Counted from the first letter of the stretch, positions 37,726-49,734 are shown. The stretch is 64,000 bases of DNA from Aeromonas aquatica (GCF_000764655.1 NZ_JRGL01000017.1:18224-82223), one strand, 5' to 3'. Translations and numbers: made by a program. The notes: generated from the letters alone by a model not told the origin.

Positions 37726-37875
37726 TTAATTCCATCCTTTGGCTATTTTTTGGTAAGAATCACCAGCTATCTTATAATTATGGTCACAAATCCTGTCAAT
37801 ACCTGAATATACTAGGCGCAAATGCCACTTAACATTCCAGCAACATAAACCACCAATCGATAGACGAGGGATAGC
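37726..37875. promoter_or_regulatory. Divergent AT-rich lrp-ald promoter region
   Basis: The region between the two start codons is distinctly AT-rich in a G+C-rich genome, with tracts such as TTATAATTATGG. AT-rich tracts suit cooperative Lrp binding. No single operator can be fixed by eye. Confidence 0.5.
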
Positions 37876-38991
37876 ATGATTATCGGTGTACCTAAGGAAA
37901 TAAAAAACCATGAATATCGCGTAGGCATGGTTCCAGCCAGTGTACGTGAACTAACAGCACGAAACCATACTGTTTTCGTCCAAAGCGGTGCAGGAAGTGG
38001 CATTGGCTTCAGTGATGCAGATTATCTGGCTGCTGGAGCCGAAATTTTGGCCTCCGCTGGCGATGTTTTCGCCAAAGCCGAGATGATCGTCAAGGTCAAG
38101 GAGCCCCAGGCGGTCGAGCGTGCCATGCTGCGCCCCGGCCAGACCCTGTTCACCTACCTGCATCTGGCGCCAGACCTGGCCCAGACCCGAGAGTTGCAGG
38201 ACAGCGGCGCTGTCTGCATCGCCTACGAAACCGTCACCGATGCCCGTGGTGGTCTGCCGCTGCTGGCCCCCATGTCGGAGGTGGCCGGACGCATGTCTAT
38301 TCAGGCCGGTGCCCAGGCACTGGAGAAGTCCCGCGGCGGTAGCGGCATGCTGCTCGGCGGCGTCCCCGGGGTCGAACCGGCCAAGGTGGTGATCATCGGT
38401 GGTGGTGTAGTGGGTTCGAACGCAGCCCGCATGGCCATCGGCCTGCGCGCCGATGTCACCATACTCGACAACAACATCGACACCCTGCGTCGCCTCGACA
38501 GCGAATTCCAGGGGGCGGCCAAGGTGGTTTACTCCAACCGCGAGACCCTGGAGCGCCACATCCTGGCGGCGGATCTGGTCATCGGCGGCGTGCTGGTACC
38601 CGGCGCCACTGCGCCAAAACTTGTCAGCCGTGACCACATTGCGCGCATGAAGCCGGGCTCGGCCGTGGTCGACGTGGCCATCGATCAGGGCGGCTGCGTG
38701 GAAACCTCCCACGCCACCACCCATCAGGATCCGACTTTCATCGTCGATGAGGTGGTGCACTACTGCGTGGCCAACATGCCGGGCGCCGTGGCCAGAACCT
38801 CCACCGTGGCCCTCAACAACGCCACCCTGCCCTTCATCATCCGGCTGGCCGAGCAGGGTTATCGCAAGGCCCTGCTGGGCGATCCCCACCTGTTGCACGG
38901 GCTGAACGTGATGGAAGGCAAGATCACCTGCCGGGAAGTGGCCGAGGCGCACAGCCTGGCCTACACGGATCCCCTGAGCCTGTTGAACTGA
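37876..38991 (+). CDS. ald: Alanine dehydrogenase
   Basis: 371-aa NAD-dependent enzyme that deaminates L-alanine to pyruvate and ammonia, reversibly. [20 protein letters not shown] contains the conserved substrate Arg. The active-site Lys lies in MIVKVKEPQ, His in TYLHLAPD, and the Rossmann motif is [14 protein letters not shown]. Length is normal. Bases up to about 38080 are noticeably more AT-rich than the rest of the gene. Being divergent from lrp suggests alanine-responsive control. E. coli lacks ald here; its lrp neighbour is trxB. Confidence 0.96.
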   Translation: MIIGVPKEIKNHEYRVGMVPASVRELTARNHTVFVQSGAGSGIGFSDADYLAAGAEILASAGDVFAKAEMIVKVKEPQAVERAMLRPGQTLFTYLHLAPDLAQTRELQDSGAVCIAYETVTDARGGLPLLAPMSEVAGRMSIQAGAQALEKSRGGSGMLLGGVPGVEPAKVVIIGGGVVGSNAARMAIGLRADVTILDNNIDTLRRLDSEFQGAAKVVYSNRETLERHILAADLVIGGVLVPGATAPKLVSRDHIARMKPGSAVVDVAIDQGGCVETSHATTHQDPTFIVDEVVHYCVANMPGAVARTSTVALNNATLPFIIRLAEQGYRKALLGDPHLLHGLNVMEGKITCREVAEAHSLAYTDPLSLLN

Positions 38992-40125
<1,134 letters not shown>

Positions 40126-40138
40126 GCACAAGGATATA

Positions 40139-40172
40139 AAGGGCATGCCAAGAGGCATGCCCTTTTGTTTTT
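40139..40172 (+). terminator. Terminator downstream of trxB
   Basis: A 9-bp stem GGGCATGCC / GGCATGCCC with loop AAGA, flanked by AAA before and TTTTGTTTTT after. The next ribosome-binding site starts immediately behind it. Confidence 0.9.
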
Positions 40173-40182
40173 AAGGAGCCGG

Positions 40183-41424
40183 ATGAAACGAAAAATATTG
40201 ATAGTCGAAGACAGCCTGACGATCCGTCGCATGCTGATCCAGGCCATCACCCAGCAAACCGGGCTAGAGATCGACGCCTTCGATACCCTGGCGGGCGCCA
40301 GCCACTGCCAGGGAGAGGAGTACGTGGTCGCCCTGGTGGATCTCACCCTGCCGGATGCCCCCAACGGAGAGGCGGTCAATGTGCTGCTGACTCAGGGCCT
40401 ACCGGTGGTGATCCTCACCGCCGACATCAGCGAGGAGAAGCGGGAAGCCTGGCTGGAGGCCGGGGTGATGGACTATGTGATGAAGGATTCACGCCACTCC
40501 CTGCAATACGCCGTCAGCCTGGTACACCGTCTCTACCTCAACCAGGCCATCGAGGTGCTGGTGGTCGATGACTCCCGTACCGCCCGCCATCGCACCATGG
40601 CCCAGTTGCGCAAGCAGCTGTTGCAGGTGCATGAGGCAAACAGCGCCCGCGACGCCCTGGCCATTCTCGAGCAGAATCCCGCCATTCGGTTGATGCTGGT
40701 GGACTACTACATGCCGGAGATAGACGGCATCAGCCTGGTGCGCATGCTGCGGGAGCGCTACAGCAAACAGCGGCTCGCCATCATCGGCATCTCGGTGTCG
40801 GACAAGCGCGGACTTTCCGCCCGTTACCTCAAGCAAGGTGCAAACGACTTTCTCAATCAGCCGTTCGAACCCGAGGAGCTGCAGTGCCGGGTCAGCCACA
40901 ATCTGGAGGCGCTGGAGCAGTTCAACAGCATCCAGGAGTCGGCCAATCGCGACTACCTGACCGGGCTCTACAACCGGCGCTACTGGTTCAACGAGGGACA
41001 GAAGTGGTTTGAGGAGCATCAGCGCCAGCAAACCCAGCTCACCCTGTGCGTGCTCGACGTGGATCACTTCAAGCAAGTCAATGATCACTGGGGCCATGCC
41101 ATCGGCGATCTGCTGCTCTGCCACCTGGCCCGCCTGCTCACCCAGTTCTTCCCCGACGCCATGATTGCCCGCTTCGGAGGAGAGGAGTTTGCCTTGATGG
41201 TGCCCCATTGCACCGTACCCGTGTTGCTCAAACGGCTGGAGGGACTACGCCAGCAGATGCGTCAGCAGCCGCTGTCCCGGGAGATTTCGCTGTTCGTGCG
41301 CGCCAGTTTTGGCGTCATCAACGTCGGGCGGCTCTCCATGGACGAGGCACTGAGCGAAGCCGATCGCCAGTTGTATCAGGCGAAGAACACCGGCCGCGAC
41401 AAGATAGTGTCTCAGGACGCCTGA
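40183..41424 (+). CDS. Response regulator with two receiver domains and a GGDEF domain
   Basis: 413-aa PleD-like architecture. REC1 lies at residues about 3-118 (phospho-acceptor Asp53 in LVDLTLPD) and REC2 at about 124-240 (Asp174 in LVDYYMPEIDG, with DDSRTARH acidic pocket). The GGDEF domain is at about 250-413, with GGEEF at 332-336, an active-type sequence. The RxxD inhibitory site is not conserved: the matching residues are FFPD. It should make cyclic di-GMP after phosphorylation. No histidine kinase is adjacent. ATG at 40183 has AAGGAG upstream; the frame also extends upstream to 40165. Confidence 0.88.
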   Translation: MKRKILIVEDSLTIRRMLIQAITQQTGLEIDAFDTLAGASHCQGEEYVVALVDLTLPDAPNGEAVNVLLTQGLPVVILTADISEEKREAWLEAGVMDYVMKDSRHSLQYAVSLVHRLYLNQAIEVLVVDDSRTARHRTMAQLRKQLLQVHEANSARDALAILEQNPAIRLMLVDYYMPEIDGISLVRMLRERYSKQRLAIIGISVSDKRGLSARYLKQGANDFLNQPFEPEELQCRVSHNLEALEQFNSIQESANRDYLTGLYNRRYWFNEGQKWFEEHQRQQTQLTLCVLDVDHFKQVNDHWGHAIGDLLLCHLARLLTQFFPDAMIARFGGEEFALMVPHCTVPVLLKRLEGLRQQMRQQPLSREISLFVRASFGVINVGRLSMDEALSEADRQLYQAKNTGRDKIVSQDA

Positions 41425-41535
41425 TCGAGTCTCAACACAGGCATCCCGTGTAGTACCGCCCGGCGCCCCTTAGTGGTGGCCGCCGGGTCATTCCCCTCCC
41501 CCTGCTTGCCTTCTCTTGCCGCTCGTTGAGCGCGC

Positions 41536-42006
41536 TCAATAGGTCTTGTCGACTCGCACGCCATCGCTGAAGTAAAGGATCCGTACCTTGTCACCACTGG
41601 CGAACTGCATGGCCGGATCGTAATCCTGGATCACGTTGATAAGCCCGTCCTGATCATTTCGAATGAGCAGTTCAACCAGCTTGTTCTCCACCACGCTGCC
41701 GCCTGACTGGTACTGCTGCGCCGCAGCCGCCCCGGCCAGGGCCCCCACCGCAGTGGCGATCTCCCGCCCATGGCCACCGCCGAACTGATTGCCGAGCAAG
41801 CCTCCCAGCACGGCGCCCCCCAAGGTCTTCCAGCCGGAATGCTCGGACTCCACCATCTGGCGCTGGGTGATGTTGCGCACCGTGTCCACCTGACCAAACA
41901 CCACCTGATCCACGGGACGCGCCGTGTTGCGCTCGTATGGCGCAGCCCAGGCGGGCGCCGTGACAAAGCCAAGCAAGCTGGATACTATCAGGATAATGGC
42001 CTTCAT
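41536..42006 (-). CDS. Glycine-zipper outer-membrane protein (17 kDa antigen/SlyB-like)
   Basis: 156-aa exported protein. The signal peptide is MKAIILIVSSLLGFVTAPAWA and has no lipobox Cys, unlike SlyB itself. Residues about 62-95 form a glycine zipper (LGGAVLGGLLGNQFGGGHGR and TAVGALAGAAA), a membrane-inserting helix pair. The C-terminal beta-rich domain has ENKLVELLIRNDQDGLIN. Function is unknown. It is divergent from aat, with the two starts only about 20-nt apart. Confidence 0.8.
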   Translation of the reverse strand: MKAIILIVSSLLGFVTAPAWAAPYERNTARPVDQVVFGQVDTVRNITQRQMVESEHSGWKTLGGAVLGGLLGNQFGGGHGREIATAVGALAGAAAAQQYQSGGSVVENKLVELLIRNDQDGLINVIQDYDPAMQFASGDKVRILYFSDGVRVDKTY

Positions 42007-42023
42007 CTATGAACCTCTGTCTT

Positions 42024-42727
42024 ATGTCTCGCTATCTTACCCAACTGGATGATGAGCTGTGCTGGTTCCCCTCCCCCAGCCATGCGCTGGAAGAGCCCAA
42101 CGGCCTGCTGGCCATCGGCGGCGATCTCTCCCCTGACCGCTTGCTGGCAGCTTATCACAGGGGGATCTTCCCGTGGAATGAGCCGCACCAGCCTCTGCTG
42201 TGGTGGTCGCCGGATCCCAGAGGCGTCGTCGAGCCCGAGCGGTTGCACATAGGGCGCAGCCTGCACAAGTTTATCCGCCGTACCCCATTCGATATTTCCA
42301 TCGATTGCGCCTTTAATGAGGTGATAGCAGCCTGCGCCGCACCCCGTCGCAGTGCCAGTGGAACCTGGATAAGCACGCCCATGATCGACGCCTATCAGCA
42401 ACTTCACCGCCTGGGCCACGCCCACTCCATCGAGATCTGGCAGGACGGCCAGCTGCAGGCCGGGCTCTACGGTCTCTCCCTCGGTCGCGTCTTCTGCGGC
42501 GAGTCCATGTTCAGCCGCATCGATAACGGCGCCAAGCTGGCCATGGTGGCGCTCTGCAGCCACTTCGCCCGCCATGGCGGCGCCCTCATCGACTGCCAGA
42601 TGCAAAACGACTTCCTGGCGACCCTGGGAATAGAACAGTGGCCCAGACGCCAGTTCCTAACGGCCCTGGCGAGTCTGAGTCAGCAGCGACTGAGCGATGG
42701 CTGCTGGCAGGCAGGGAGCATCAGCTT

Positions 42728-42731
<4 letters not shown>
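42024..42731 (+). CDS. aat: Leucyl/phenylalanyl-tRNA-protein transferase
   Basis: 235-aa N-end-rule enzyme that adds Leu or Phe to proteins with N-terminal Lys or Arg, marking them for ClpAPS. LEEPNGLLAIGGDLSPDRLL, YHRGIFPWNE, LWWSPDPRGVVEPERLHI and RVFCGESMFSRIDNGAK are family signatures. The start at MSRYLTQ (42024) is favoured; an ATG five codons upstream is possible and neither has a good ribosome-binding site. Its stop TGA overlaps the ate ATG. ClpA and ClpS, which degrade its products, are encoded 1-4 kb away. Confidence 0.94.
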
Positions 42732-43731
<1,000 letters not shown>

Positions 43732-43745
43732 GCCAGGAATTCAGC

Positions 43746-43777
43746 AAAAAACCCCAGCCTCTCGGCTGGGGTTTTTT
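43746..43777. terminator. Bidirectional terminator between infA and clpA
   Basis: ACCCCAGCC / GGCTGGGGT with loop TCTC, A run before and TTTTTT after. Confidence 0.94.
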
Positions 43778-43800
43778 GTCATTTCTGGTATTCAACACAC

Positions 43801-46059
43801 TTAGTGGGAGACAGCTTCAACATTGACCTGAAAGTCAAAGCTGAGGCTGTTATCCACCAACTCCACCTTCACCACCCCACCATCGACCAGTGAACCAAAC
43901 AGGATCTCATTGGCCAAGGGCTTTTTGAGGTGCTCCTGAATGACCCGTCCCATGGGTCTGGCACCCATCGCCCGATCGTAACCCTTCTCGGCCAACCAGT
44001 GACGTGCCTCTTCGGATACCTCGAGTGACACGCCTTTGGCATCCAGCTGTACCTGCAGTTCGACGATGAACTTGTCGACCACCTGGTGGATCACCGTCAT
44101 GTCCAGATGGTTGAACCAGATGGTATGATCGAGCCGGTTACGGAATTCCGGGCTGAACGTCTTGTTGATCACCGCCATGGCGTCGTGGCTCATGTCCTGT
44201 TGCTGGAAGCCGATGGACTTGCGCTGGGTCTCCTGCACCCCTGCGTTGGTAGTCATCACCAGGATCACGTTGCGAAAATCTGCCTTGCGGCCGTTGTTGT
44301 CCGTCAGGGTCCCGTTATCCATCACCTGCAGCAGCAGGTTGAAGACATCCGGGTGCGCCTTCTCGATTTCATCGAGCAGCACCACAGAGTGCGGATGCTT
44401 TAGCACCGAATCGGTCAGCAAGCCCCCCTGCTCGAAGCCGACATAGCCGGGAGGCGCCCCGATCAGGCGGGAGACGGTGTGGCGCTCCATGTATTCGGAC
44501 ATGTCAAAACGCAGTACCTCGACCCCAAGCGCCTTGCCGAGCTGCTGGGTGACTTCGGTCTTGCCCACCCCGGTCGGGCCGGCAAACAGGAAGCAGCCCA
44601 CGGGTCGGCGCTCATTACCCAGGCCGGAGCGCGACAGGCGGATCGCATCGGTCAACACCGCTATGGCCTTGTCCTGACCGAACACCACCATCTTGAGATT
44701 GCGCTCCAGGTTCTTCAGCACCTCCTTGTCGGAGGAAGAGACAGATTTTTCCGGAATGCGGGCAATCTTGGCGACGATGGCCTCGATTTCCGGCACATTG
44801 ATCACTTTCTTGCGCTTGCTGACGGGCAGCAGACGCTGACCCGCTCCCGCCTCGTCGATCACGTCGATCGCCTTGTCCGGCAGGTGGCGATCGTTGATGT
44901 ACTTGGCCGAGAGCTCGACCGCGGCCCGGATCGCCTTGACGGTGTAACGCACGCCGTGGTGTGACTCATAACGGCTCTTGAGCCCCATCAGGATACGGGT
45001 GGTGTCGTCCACACTTGGCTCGACGATATCGATCTTCTGGAAGCGACGCGCCAGGGCCCGGTCTTTTTCGAAGATCTGGGAATATTCCTGATAGGTGGTC
45101 GAACCAACACAGCGCAGCAGACCGTTGGAGAGCAACGGCTTGATGAGGTTGGCCGCATCCAGCTGACCACCGGATGCCGCCCCCGCCCCTATGATGGTGT
45201 GGATCTCGTCGATAAACAGGATGGCCCCTTCCTGGCGCTCGATCTGCTTGAGCAGCACCTTGAGACGTTTCTCGAAGTCGCCGCGATACTTGGTCCCCGC
45301 CAGCAGGGAGCCCATGTCCAGCGAATAGATGGTGCTGTTTGCGATAACCTCGGGCACATCGCCCTTGACGATGCGATAAGCCAGTCCCTCGGCGATGGCG
45401 GTTTTGCCGACACCGGCCTCCCCCACCAACAGCGGGTTGTTCTTGCGGCGACGACACAGGACTTGAATGGTACGGCTCAGCTCCTGATCCCGTCCGATGA
45501 GCGGATCGATGCGTCCCTCCAGCACCAGCTGGTTGAGGTTGGTGGCAAAGCTCTCTATCTGGGCAGAGGAGACCTCGTCATCAGACTCGGCATTATTGCC
45601 GCTACCGCCGTTCTCGGGTTTGCTGTCTTTGCGCACCCCGTGGGAGAGGAAATTCACCACGTCCAGCCGGCTTACTTCGGCTTTTTTCAGGAAATAGGCG
45701 GCCTGGGACTCCTGCTCACTGAAGATGGCGACCAGCACATTGGCGCCGCTCACCTCGGTATTGCCGGACGACTGGACATGGAACACGGCCCGTTGCAGCA
45801 CGCGCTGGAAGCCCAGGGTGGGTTGGGTCTCACGGTCTTCATCATCGCGGGGGATGAGCGGGGTCGTTTGATTGATGAATGCGCGGATCTCCTTGCGCAT
45901 CAGCTCCACATCAGCACCACATGAACTCAGCGCCTCATGGGCTGAGCTGTTATCCAACAGGGCTAACAACAGGTGCTCGACGGTCATGAATTCGTGGCGC
46001 TCGTCACGGGCCAGTTTGAAAGCCTCGTTCAGCGTCTTTTCTAGATCTTTGTTCAACAT
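43801..46059 (-). CDS. clpA: ClpA AAA+ unfoldase of ClpAP
   Basis: 752-aa double-ATPase unfoldase. The N-domain has FMTVEHLLLALLDNSSAHEAL. The first Walker A is LLVGEAGVGKTAIAEG with Walker B ILFIDEIHTIIGAG. The second Walker A is FAGPTGVGKTEVT with Walker B VVLLDEIEKAHPDV. The IGF/IGL-type ClpP loop is SIGF. ATG at 46059 has GGGAGG 6 nt upstream; a GTG two codons earlier is less likely. It follows clpS by 60 nt and ends at the shared terminator with infA. Confidence 0.97.
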   Translation of the reverse strand: MLNKDLEKTLNEAFKLARDERHEFMTVEHLLLALLDNSSAHEALSSCGADVELMRKEIRAFINQTTPLIPRDDEDRETQPTLGFQRVLQRAVFHVQSSGNTEVSGANVLVAIFSEQESQAAYFLKKAEVSRLDVVNFLSHGVRKDSKPENGGSGNNAESDDEVSSAQIESFATNLNQLVLEGRIDPLIGRDQELSRTIQVLCRRRKNNPLLVGEAGVGKTAIAEGLAYRIVKGDVPEVIANSTIYSLDMGSLLAGTKYRGDFEKRLKVLLKQIERQEGAILFIDEIHTIIGAGAASGGQLDAANLIKPLLSNGLLRCVGSTTYQEYSQIFEKDRALARRFQKIDIVEPSVDDTTRILMGLKSRYESHHGVRYTVKAIRAAVELSAKYINDRHLPDKAIDVIDEAGAGQRLLPVSKRKKVINVPEIEAIVAKIARIPEKSVSSSDKEVLKNLERNLKMVVFGQDKAIAVLTDAIRLSRSGLGNERRPVGCFLFAGPTGVGKTEVTQQLGKALGVEVLRFDMSEYMERHTVSRLIGAPPGYVGFEQGGLLTDSVLKHPHSVVLLDEIEKAHPDVFNLLLQVMDNGTLTDNNGRKADFRNVILVMTTNAGVQETQRKSIGFQQQDMSHDAMAVINKTFSPEFRNRLDHTIWFNHLDMTVIHQVVDKFIVELQVQLDAKGVSLEVSEEARHWLAEKGYDRAMGARPMGRVIQEHLKKPLANEILFGSLVDGGVVKVELVDNSLSFDFQVNVEAVSH

Positions 46060-46119
46060 AGGCACCTCCCCTCAGTACAACAACAATGCGGTGTCGTTCT
46101 CGCTATCAAGTCATCAGAT

Positions 46120-46437
46120 TCAAGCCTTTTCCATGGTACATAGCAGTGGATGTTCGTTGTTACGTGCGTAGGTGTTAACCTGGACCATCTTGGTCTCGGC
46201 AATCTCGGCGGTAAATGTGCCGCAGACTCCCTTACCACTATAATGCACACTCAGCATCACCTGAGTGGCCTTGTCCAGATCCATACCAAAGAACCTTTGC
46301 AGCACCTCCACCACGAACTCCATCGGTGTGTAGTCATCGTTGTTCAACACGACCTTGTACATGGGTGGCGGTTGCAGCTTCGTTTTCTCTGCTTGTGCAA
46401 TCTCTTCATTAGCAAAGAGTTCTTTCTGCTTGCTCAT
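46120..46437 (-). CDS. clpS: ClpS adaptor for N-degron substrates
   Basis: 105-aa adaptor that hands N-degron proteins to ClpA. A flexible N-terminus precedes [20 protein letters not shown], with the binding-pocket Asp-Asp-Tyr-Thr-Pro-Met, and [20 protein letters not shown]. It is upstream of clpA and divergent from cspD, as in E. coli. With aat, ate and clpA it forms a local N-degron set. Confidence 0.97.
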   Translation of the reverse strand: MSKQKELFANEEIAQAEKTKLQPPPMYKVVLNNDDYTPMEFVVEVLQRFFGMDLDKATQVMLSVHYSGKGVCGTFTAEIAETKMVQVNTYARNNEHPLLCTMEKA

Positions 46438-46665
46438 AATTGCGCTTTGGTACCTCTAGATTACTACCGTCTCGTCGAAGATTGTCAATAGACTTGTTAA
46501 CCAGATCACATCGGTTGTTAACAACTTCTTGACTCGCTCAAAAGTTGGACTAGATTGGTTACTTGCTAATCGGCGCCCGTCTGCTATGGGCTGATGTTCT
46601 AGTTATATAAGGCTGGCGCAGGTTACTCAACGACTTCAGGGTAATCAATAAAAGGATGTAGATGT
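46438..46665. promoter_or_regulatory. Divergent clpS-cspD promoter region
   Basis: An AT-rich gap of 228 nt. No gene is visible. It must hold the promoters of clpS and cspD; AAAGGATG lies 9 nt before cspD. Confidence 0.6.
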
Positions 46666-46884
46666 ATGGCAACCGGAACAGTCAAGTGGTTCAACAACGC
46701 AAAAGGATTTGGGTTTATCTGTCCGGAAGGCGGTGGTGAAGATATCTTCGCTCACTACTCCACGATACAAATGGAAGGTTACAAGACCTTGAAAGCAGGT
46801 CAGGCAGTCAACTTTGAACTGCAGCAGGGGCCGAAAGGAAATCACGCCTCTGTCATCGTGCCAAACGAAGCACAGAACATGTAA
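46666..46884 (+). CDS. cspD: Cold-shock-domain protein CspD
   Basis: 72-aa CspD-type protein. [20 protein letters not shown] carries RNP1 (KGFGFI), and [20 protein letters not shown] carries RNP2. CspD inhibits replication in stationary phase in E. coli and is not cold-induced. It sits opposite clpS as in E. coli. A hairpin AAACGGCA / TTGCCGTTT with following T residues, at about 46907-46938, may be its own terminator. Confidence 0.94.
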   Translation: MATGTVKWFNNAKGFGFICPEGGGEDIFAHYSTIQMEGYKTLKAGQAVNFELQQGPKGNHASVIVPNEAQNM

Positions 46885-46951
46885 GAGTCAAACTGGATAA
46901 ATTGAAAAACGGCATACCGCTAGGTTGCCGTTTTTTATTGGGCATCAATCG

Positions 46952-46980
46952 TAAAAAAGGAAGGCCAGGCCTTCCTTTTT
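46952..46980. terminator. Bidirectional terminator between cspD and asd
   Basis: AAAAAAGGAAGGCC and GGCCTTCCTTTTTT form a symmetrical stem with T runs on both strands. Confidence 0.9.
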
Positions 46981-47006
46981 TGCTGTGCAGCGCAGCGCGT
47001 CGCCTA

Positions 47007-48119
47007 TCAGCGATCCAGCAAGATGTTGAGCATGCGGCGCAGCGGTTCGGCGGCGCCCCACAACAGCTGATCACCCACGGTGAAGGCCGCCAGGTATTCC
47101 GGCCCCATGTTGAGCTTGCGCAGACGGCCCACCGGGATGCTGAGGGTGCCGGTAACGGCGGCCGGGGTCAGCTCGCGGGCGGTGATGTCGCGATCGTTCG
47201 GGATCACCTTGACCCAGTCGTTGTGAGCCGCGATCAGTGCCTCGATCTCGGCCAGCGGCACATCCTTCTTCAACTTGATGGTGAAGGCCTGGCTGTGGCA
47301 GCGCAGGGCGCCGATCCGCACGCAGAGGCCATCCACCGGAATGGCAGCGTCTTCGATGCCGAGGATCTTGTTGGTTTCCGCCTGGCCCTTCCACTCTTCA
47401 CGGCTCTGGCCGTTATCGAGCTTGGTGTCGATCCAGGGGATGAGGCCGCCGGCCAGCGGCACGCCGAAGTTGTCCACCGGCAGGGTGCCGGAGCGGGTCT
47501 TCTCGGTGATCTTGCGCTCGATGTCGAGGATGGCGGAGGCGGGATCCGCCAGCTCCACCGCCACTTCGTCGCGCAGCAGGCCCATCTGGGTAACCAGCTC
47601 GCGCATGTGGCGGGCACCGCCACCGGAGGCGGCCTGATAGGTGGCCACGCTCACCCACTCCACCAGATCGGCCTTGAACAGGCCGCCCAAGGCCAGCAGC
47701 ATCAGGCTGACGGTGCAGTTGCCACCGACGAAGGTCTTGATGCCGTTGTTCAGGGCCTGCTCGATGACGTCGCCGTTGACCGGATCCAGGATGATGACGG
47801 CGTCCTTATCCATGCGCAGGGAGGAGGCGGCATCGATCCAGTAGCCTTTCCAGCCGGCGGCCAGCAGACGCGGATAGACATCCTTGGTGTAGTCGCCGCC
47901 CTGGGCGGTGATGATGATCTCCTGCGCGGCCAGCGCCTCGATGTCGAAGGCATCTTGCAAGGTGCCGGCATCGACGCCGAAGTTGGGGGCGGCCTCACCG
48001 GCCTGGGAGGTGGTAAAGAAGGTGGGCTGAATGCGGGCAAAGTCTTTCTCTTCCTGCATCCGGCTCATCAGCACCGAACCCACCATGCCACGCCAACCGA
48101 CCAAACCTACTTTTTTCAT
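47007..48119 (-). CDS. asd: Aspartate-semialdehyde dehydrogenase
   Basis: 370-aa enzyme for lysine, threonine, methionine and diaminopimelate synthesis. [20 protein letters not shown] is the NADP motif. The catalytic Cys135 lies in [11 protein letters not shown], and a conserved His is in [15 protein letters not shown]. Its length matches E. coli Asd (367 aa). The upstream 270 nt may include a lysine-responsive leader, but I see no clear aptamer. Confidence 0.96.
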   Translation of the reverse strand: MKKVGLVGWRGMVGSVLMSRMQEEKDFARIQPTFFTTSQAGEAAPNFGVDAGTLQDAFDIEALAAQEIIITAQGGDYTKDVYPRLLAAGWKGYWIDAASSLRMDKDAVIILDPVNGDVIEQALNNGIKTFVGGNCTVSLMLLALGGLFKADLVEWVSVATYQAASGGGARHMRELVTQMGLLRDEVAVELADPASAILDIERKITEKTRSGTLPVDNFGVPLAGGLIPWIDTKLDNGQSREEWKGQAETNKILGIEDAAIPVDGLCVRIGALRCHSQAFTIKLKKDVPLAEIEALIAAHNDWVKVIPNDRDITARELTPAAVTGTLSIPVGRLRKLNMGPEYLAAFTVGDQLLWGAAEPLRRMLNILLDR

Positions 48120-48392
48120 AATGTCCTACCCTGGATAGCTGCTATTAAAAACGAAGCGTCATACGCCGTGACCCCTTGCCGGACGCGGGTCCGTTCACAA
48201 GTTCGTCACAAGATTGATTTGCAAAAACTGCGTCTGTCCACATTACGGATTGTCGCGGCGGGCGCAAGTCGAATTGCGCAATATTCTGTGTCGATTGCCG
48301 CAATATCCACCGCCGTCGCCCCCTTGGCAGCGGCACTTGGCAACAAGACGCGCTTTGGGGCATGATTGGCGCTGGTTGGCAGTCGCACTGCC
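48120..48392. other. Gap between asd and the guanidine riboswitch
   Basis: A 273-nt stretch with the divergent promoters of asd and gdx. I see GTTCACAAG-type AT-rich tracts near 48190-48230 but no gene. Short frames through it are not family-like. Confidence 0.5.
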
Positions 48393-48440
48393 CCTTGGGG
48401 ACGACCCCGAGGCTCCTCTCCCCGCAGGGACGACCCTGCC
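48393..48440 (+). ncRNA. Guanidine-II riboswitch (mini-ykkC)
   Basis: Two adjacent hairpins each expose the diagnostic ACGA loop. CTTGGGG-ACGA-CCCCGAG is at 48394-48411, and GCAGGG-ACGA-CCCTGC is at 48424-48439. The linker is 12 nt. The gdx ribosome-binding region and ATG start 16 nt after the second hairpin. This is the guanidine-II class, which turns on guanidinium exporters when guanidinium binds both loops. The paired loops and the downstream sugE/gdx gene support each other. Confidence 0.93.
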
Positions 48441-48455
48441 CCGCTGGAATTCACC

Positions 48456-48770
48456 ATGCCCTGGTTACTCCTGCTACTGGCCGGCCTGTTCGAGGTCGCC
48501 TGGGCCATAGGCCTCAAATACACAGACGGCTTCAGCCGTCCCCTCCCCACCCTGCTGACCCTATCTGCCATGGGGGTGAGCGTGGTGCTGCTCGCCATGG
48601 CGGTCAAACAGCTGCCACTCGGCACCGCCTACGCGGTCTGGACCGGCATCGGCGCCGTCGGCACCGTGCTGATGGGGATCTGGCTGTTCAACGAACCGGC
48701 CACCCTGGCGCGGGTACTCTGCCTGACGCTGATCGTGGGCGGCATCCTGGGGCTGAAATTTATCGGCTAG
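48456..48770 (+). CDS. gdx: Guanidinium exporter Gdx (SugE)
   Basis: 104-aa SMR-family exporter with four TM helices, which works as a dual-topology dimer and exchanges guanidinium for protons. The essential Glu13 is in [40 protein letters not shown] and [20 protein letters not shown] follow. The ATG at 48456 fits E. coli Gdx (105 aa); longer frames run through the riboswitch. Its regulation is almost certainly by the guanidine-II riboswitch just upstream. Confidence 0.95.
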   Translation: MPWLLLLLAGLFEVAWAIGLKYTDGFSRPLPTLLTLSAMGVSVVLLAMAVKQLPLGTAYAVWTGIGAVGTVLMGIWLFNEPATLARVLCLTLIVGGILGLKFIG

Positions 48771-49035
48771 GGAAGACACAGGGGAGCGGACTAACCGATC
48801 CCCTGCTCCATCGGCGTGACCAGTGCCAAGCGACACGCACTCATTCCGATATATCACTACTTTTAGCGATTTTTTATCCTTCTTTATCTGTAGGGTACAT
48901 ATAAAGCAGCATATCTAGCTGCCATGGTCAGATGTTTATCAACGGCTCGGCTCTCGACAAGCCCCGATCAGTGCGCATAAAAATGGCCACTCAGGGTGGC
49001 CATCCTCTTCTCACTTTTTTATGCCCAGGCCAGCG
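48771..49035. other. Intergenic region downstream of gdx
   Basis: No gene is visible. It holds an AT-rich tract (48850-48910) and, at its end, the terminator of the minus-strand neighbour. Confidence 0.5.
48977..49003 (-). terminator. Terminator of the B3/B4-domain gene
   Basis: ATGGCCAC / GTGGCCAT with a 5-nt loop; on the minus strand it is followed by TTTTATG. Confidence 0.75.
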
Positions 49036-49734
49036 TTATCCCTCAGTCAGGCAGCCGATCAGCTCTTGCTCTATGTTGGCGTCCGGCATCATCTGCCTCA
49101 ACCCCTCGATCAGCCGATCACCGGCCTCCTGCAGCGCCGCCAGCGGCATCGGCGGCAGGCTCTCCAGGATGAACCACATCTGCCCGGACTCGGCGCTGAG
49201 CCGGGTTCTGACTCCCTGCCGCCAGTTCCAGCGCCGGCAGGTCACGCCCCTGTCATCGCGCCACACCACCTCACCGGGCTCCGGGCTTTCATGGGCGGGC
49301 TCCCCTTCTTTCATGGTGTCGAACAGCTCGCTGCCGTCGGCCACGATGAGGCGCGGCACCCCCTCATAGGCGGTCAAATCCTCGCCGCCGACCGGGATGG
49401 CGTATTCGATGCTGATGGCGTTGTAGAGATCCACCACGGGATCGATGCAGGGCAGGCTGCCCTCACGCTGCACCCGCTTGAGCAGGGCCTGGGCCGAACA
49501 GGGGGTGCGTTGGGGCTTGGCGCCGAAGCGCTTGAATACTTCGTCCCAGGCGCGCAGGTGATCCTGTGCCCAGGGGGCGCCTCCCGCCGCGACCGACTGG
49601 CAGGCCTGCGCCAGGGCCCGACTGCCGACCTCGGCATCGACGATGGGGGCCCCGTCGACCAGAATGCTCAGGGCCCGAAATCCCGGAGCCAGGGTGGTCA
49701 CGCCGGGTGTAATCTGTGGTGTCATCAATGGCAT
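49036..49734 (-). CDS. B3/B4 domain-containing protein
   Basis: 232-aa protein with the B3/B4 (PheRS beta editing-like) fold: LVDGAPIVDAEVGSRALAQ, CSAQALLKRVQREGSLPCI, VVDLYNAISIEYAIPVGGED and VVWRDDRGVTCRRWNWRQG. The family is thought to edit or trans-edit misacylated tRNA or to bind amino acids, but no role is proven here. ATG at 49734 has GGGAG 7 nt upstream; longer frames to 49821 lack this. It is alone between gdx and ycaO. Confidence 0.8.
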   Translation of the reverse strand: MPLMTPQITPGVTTLAPGFRALSILVDGAPIVDAEVGSRALAQACQSVAAGGAPWAQDHLRAWDEVFKRFGAKPQRTPCSAQALLKRVQREGSLPCIDPVVDLYNAISIEYAIPVGGEDLTAYEGVPRLIVADGSELFDTMKEGEPAHESPEPGEVVWRDDRGVTCRRWNWRQGVRTRLSAESGQMWFILESLPPMPLAALQEAGDRLIEGLRQMMPDANIEQELIGCLTEG

